A stretch of DNA of 6,666 nt from Verrucomicrobiota bacterium (GTDB lineage: Bacteria; Verrucomicrobiota; Verrucomicrobiia; Opitutales; Oceanipulchritudinaceae), in NCBI GenBank assembly GCA_009908535.1, contig JAAAOD010000267.1, positions 1-6,666 of the forward strand, read 5' to 3'. The notes beneath the pieces are model-generated. The model did not search any database. It was not told the DNA's origin and was given only the letters and a program-made list of their open reading frames with translations. Positions 5,183 to 6,666 of the stretch are shown here, one piece after another (position 1 is the stretch's first letter; each line of letters begins with the position of its first letter). The translations under genes were made by a program, and so were the position numbers.

Positions 5183-6267
5183 AATACCTTGAGGAATTCC
5201 GTGAAGCGCCCCTTGTGCGCAAGCTGGCCGAGGCCATCCGCAAGGCCACGACCCGTCCGTGGACGATCATGGAGATCTGCGGCGGGCAGACCCATGCCAT
5301 CATGCGCTTCGGGCTGGATCAGTTGCTGCCGCCGGAGATCACCCTTGTGCACGGTCCGGGCTGCCCGGTTTGCGTGACGCCGATCGACAAAGTGGACAAG
5401 GCCGTCGCCCTCGCGGAACGCCCCGAGGTTATTCTCTGTTCCTTCGGCGACATGCTGCGGGTGCCCGGCAGCAGCGGCGACCTTCTCCAGGCCAAAGCCC
5501 GCGGCGGTGACGTCCGCATGGTTTATTCCCCGCTGGATGCCGTCGTCCTCGCGAAGAAGCATCCCGAGCGCGAAGTGGTCTTTTTTGCCATCGGGTTCGA
5601 AACCACAGCGCCCGCCAACGCCATGGCCGCCTATCAGGCGAAAAAACAGGGACTGACGAATTTCACCCTGCTTGTCTCCCAGGTCCTCGTCCCCCCGGCG
5701 ATGGACACCCTTCTTTCCGCCCCGGATAACCGCGTGCAGGGCTTTCTCGCCGCCGGCCACGTCTGCACTATCACCGGATTCGAAGCTTATCACGAACTGA
5801 GCCGCAAGCACCGGTGCCCGATGATCATCACCGGATTTGAACCGGTCGATATCCTGCAGGGCCTGTTCACCTGCGTTCGGCAGCTCGAACGCGGCGAAGC
5901 GAAGGTGGAAAACGCCTATGCCCGGGCCGTTTCCGAGGCAGGCAACACGGCCGCGCGCGCCATGCTGGGCGAGGTCTTTACCGTTATCGACCGCGAGTGG
6001 CGGGGCATCGGCTGGATTCCGCAAAGCGGGTATGGCCTCGCGCCGGCGTACAGGGATTTCGACGCCGAAAAGCGCTTTACCCTCGAGGTGGAAGCCGGGG
6101 AACCGCAGAGCGAATGCATCAGCGGTCTCATCCTGCAGGGGATTCGCAAACCGCACGAATGCCCCGCCTTCGGCACGCGCTGCACCCCGGAGTCACCCCT
6201 CGGAGCCACCATGGTCTCCGAGGAAGGCGCCTGTGCCGCCTACCACAAGTACCGTCAGTACGCTTGA
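5179..6267 (+). CDS. hypD: HypD, iron-sulfur scaffold for Fe(CN)2CO assembly
   Basis: HypD is the [4Fe-4S] scaffold that, with HypC, holds the iron while CN and CO ligands are added. The start is GTG at 5179, overlapping the hypC stop by 4 bp (GTGA), a classic translational-coupling arrangement; it gives 362 aa, near the family's usual length. Conserved sites are all present: MEICGGQTHA with C34, HGPGCPVCVTP with C62 and C65, GFETTAP (139-145), AAGHVCTITG (191-200), GFEPVDILQG (219-228), and the C-terminal cluster region with C328 and C335 in ECPAFGTRCTPESPLGA, followed by MVSEEGACAAYHKY with C352. No truncation or missing residue is evident. HypE begins 31 bp downstream. Confidence 0.97.
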   Translation: MKYLEEFREAPLVRKLAEAIRKATTRPWTIMEICGGQTHAIMRFGLDQLLPPEITLVHGPGCPVCVTPIDKVDKAVALAERPEVILCSFGDMLRVPGSSGDLLQAKARGGDVRMVYSPLDAVVLAKKHPEREVVFFAIGFETTAPANAMAAYQAKKQGLTNFTLLVSQVLVPPAMDTLLSAPDNRVQGFLAAGHVCTITGFEAYHELSRKHRCPMIITGFEPVDILQGLFTCVRQLERGEAKVENAYARAVSEAGNTAARAMLGEVFTVIDREWRGIGWIPQSGYGLAPAYRDFDAEKRFTLEVEAGEPQSECISGLILQGIRKPHECPAFGTRCTPESPLGATMVSEEGACAAYHKYRQYA

Positions 6268-6298
6268 AAAGAGCAGCGGGCCTTTGCAACCTCCGACC

Positions 6299-6666
6299 AT
6301 GGATCTTTCCTGCCCGCTTCCCGAGGATCCCTCCGATTGCATCACGATTGGCCACGGTGGTGGAGGACGCCTCAGCCAGCGGCTGCTGGAGGAAATTTTT
6401 CTGCCGGCCTTCGGGACGATGGGCCCGGAGCACGCGCTAGATGCGTTTACGGTCGGGGCCGCTTCCGGGAAGATGGCCTTCTCCACCGACAGCCATGTCG
6501 TGCATCCGCTTTTCTTTCCCGGTGGGGACATCGGCAAACTCGCCGTCTGCGGATCGGTCAATGATCTCGCCATGAGCGGTGCGCGGCCCCGATGGCTCAG
6601 CGTGGGCTTCATCCTCGAGGAAGGGCTCCCTATGGAAACGCTGCGCAAAGTAGTCGATTCCATGGC
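6299..6666 (+). CDS. hypE: HypE, carbamoyl dehydratase (N-terminal part, runs off window)
   Basis: HypE is an ATP-dependent dehydratase of the AIR-synthase/PurM fold. It turns the thiocarboxamide on its C-terminal Cys into a thiocyanate that donates CN to the HypC-HypD iron. The first 122 residues are visible with no stop before the window end; the family is about 330-340 aa, so the catalytic C-terminal Cys is not seen. Motifs: IGHGGGGRL (17-25, the usual GHGxGG loop), FSTDSHVVHPLFFPGGDIGKL (61-81, with metal-site D64), VCGSVNDLAMSGARP (83-97), and GFILEEGLPMETL (103-115), which is nearly the enterobacterial sequence. ATG 6299 is preferred; an in-frame TTG at 6284 would add five residues. No clear ribosome-binding site is visible, and the short gap after hypD fits operon transcription. 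Confidence 0.95.
   Translation, partial: MDLSCPLPEDPSDCITIGHGGGGRLSQRLLEEIFLPAFGTMGPEHALDAFTVGAASGKMAFSTDSHVVHPLFFPGGDIGKLAVCGSVNDLAMSGARPRWLSVGFILEEGLPMETLRKVVDSM

Noticed and set aside
1782..6156. Long minus-strand open frames opposite hypB, hypF, hypC and hypD (up to 496 aa)
   Set aside because: They are antisense shadows caused by high GC at third codon positions. The plus-strand frames carry all conserved family motifs.

Overview
The window is a GC-rich bacterial segment carrying most of a [NiFe]-hydrogenase maturation (hyp) operon, all on the + strand. The order is hypA (3' part), a transposon/repeat cassette, hypB, hypF, hypC, hypD, hypE (5' part). The proteins are bacterial Hyp types and the genes use GC-rich codons. 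The roughly 150-aa IS200-like transposase with palindromic repeats is a type I associate with genome-rich free-living phyla such as Verrucomicrobiota or Planctomycetota. That lineage guess is weak and rests on general impression only.

Region by region: 1-266 is the C-terminal part of HypA with its zinc site. 267-782 is non-coding and filled by a strong hairpin next to the hypA stop, a ~0.39 kb nested palindromic repeat, and a short leader. 783-1235 is an apparently intact HUH/Y1 (IS200-like or REP-associated) transposase. 1236-1793 is non-coding and holds a second, direct-orientation copy of the palindromic repeat (~0.46 kb), then a short leader to hypB. From 1797 on, the hyp genes are tightly packed: hypB/hypF overlap by 17 bp, hypF/hypC are 1 bp apart, hypC/hypD overlap by 4 bp, and hypD/hypE are 31 bp apart.

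How the genes work together (family knowledge): HypF and HypE make the thiocyanate-like CN donor from carbamoyl phosphate. HypC and HypD assemble the Fe(CN)2CO unit. HypA and HypB deliver nickel to the hydrogenase large subunit. No hydrogenase structural gene, endopeptidase or regulator is in the window.

Most notable observations: (1) a transposase flanked by two homologous long palindromes splits hypA from hypB. (2) The two palindromes have expanded opposite arms: four 47-bp units on the 5' arm of the right copy against one on the left, and three 34-bp units on the 3' arm of the left copy against one on the right. (3) HypF has lost three of the four cysteines of its second zinc finger while all other motifs are intact. 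(4) HypB has a very His-rich N-terminal segment. I see no clearly undescribed enzymatic system; the repeat/transposase cassette is the best candidate for something new.
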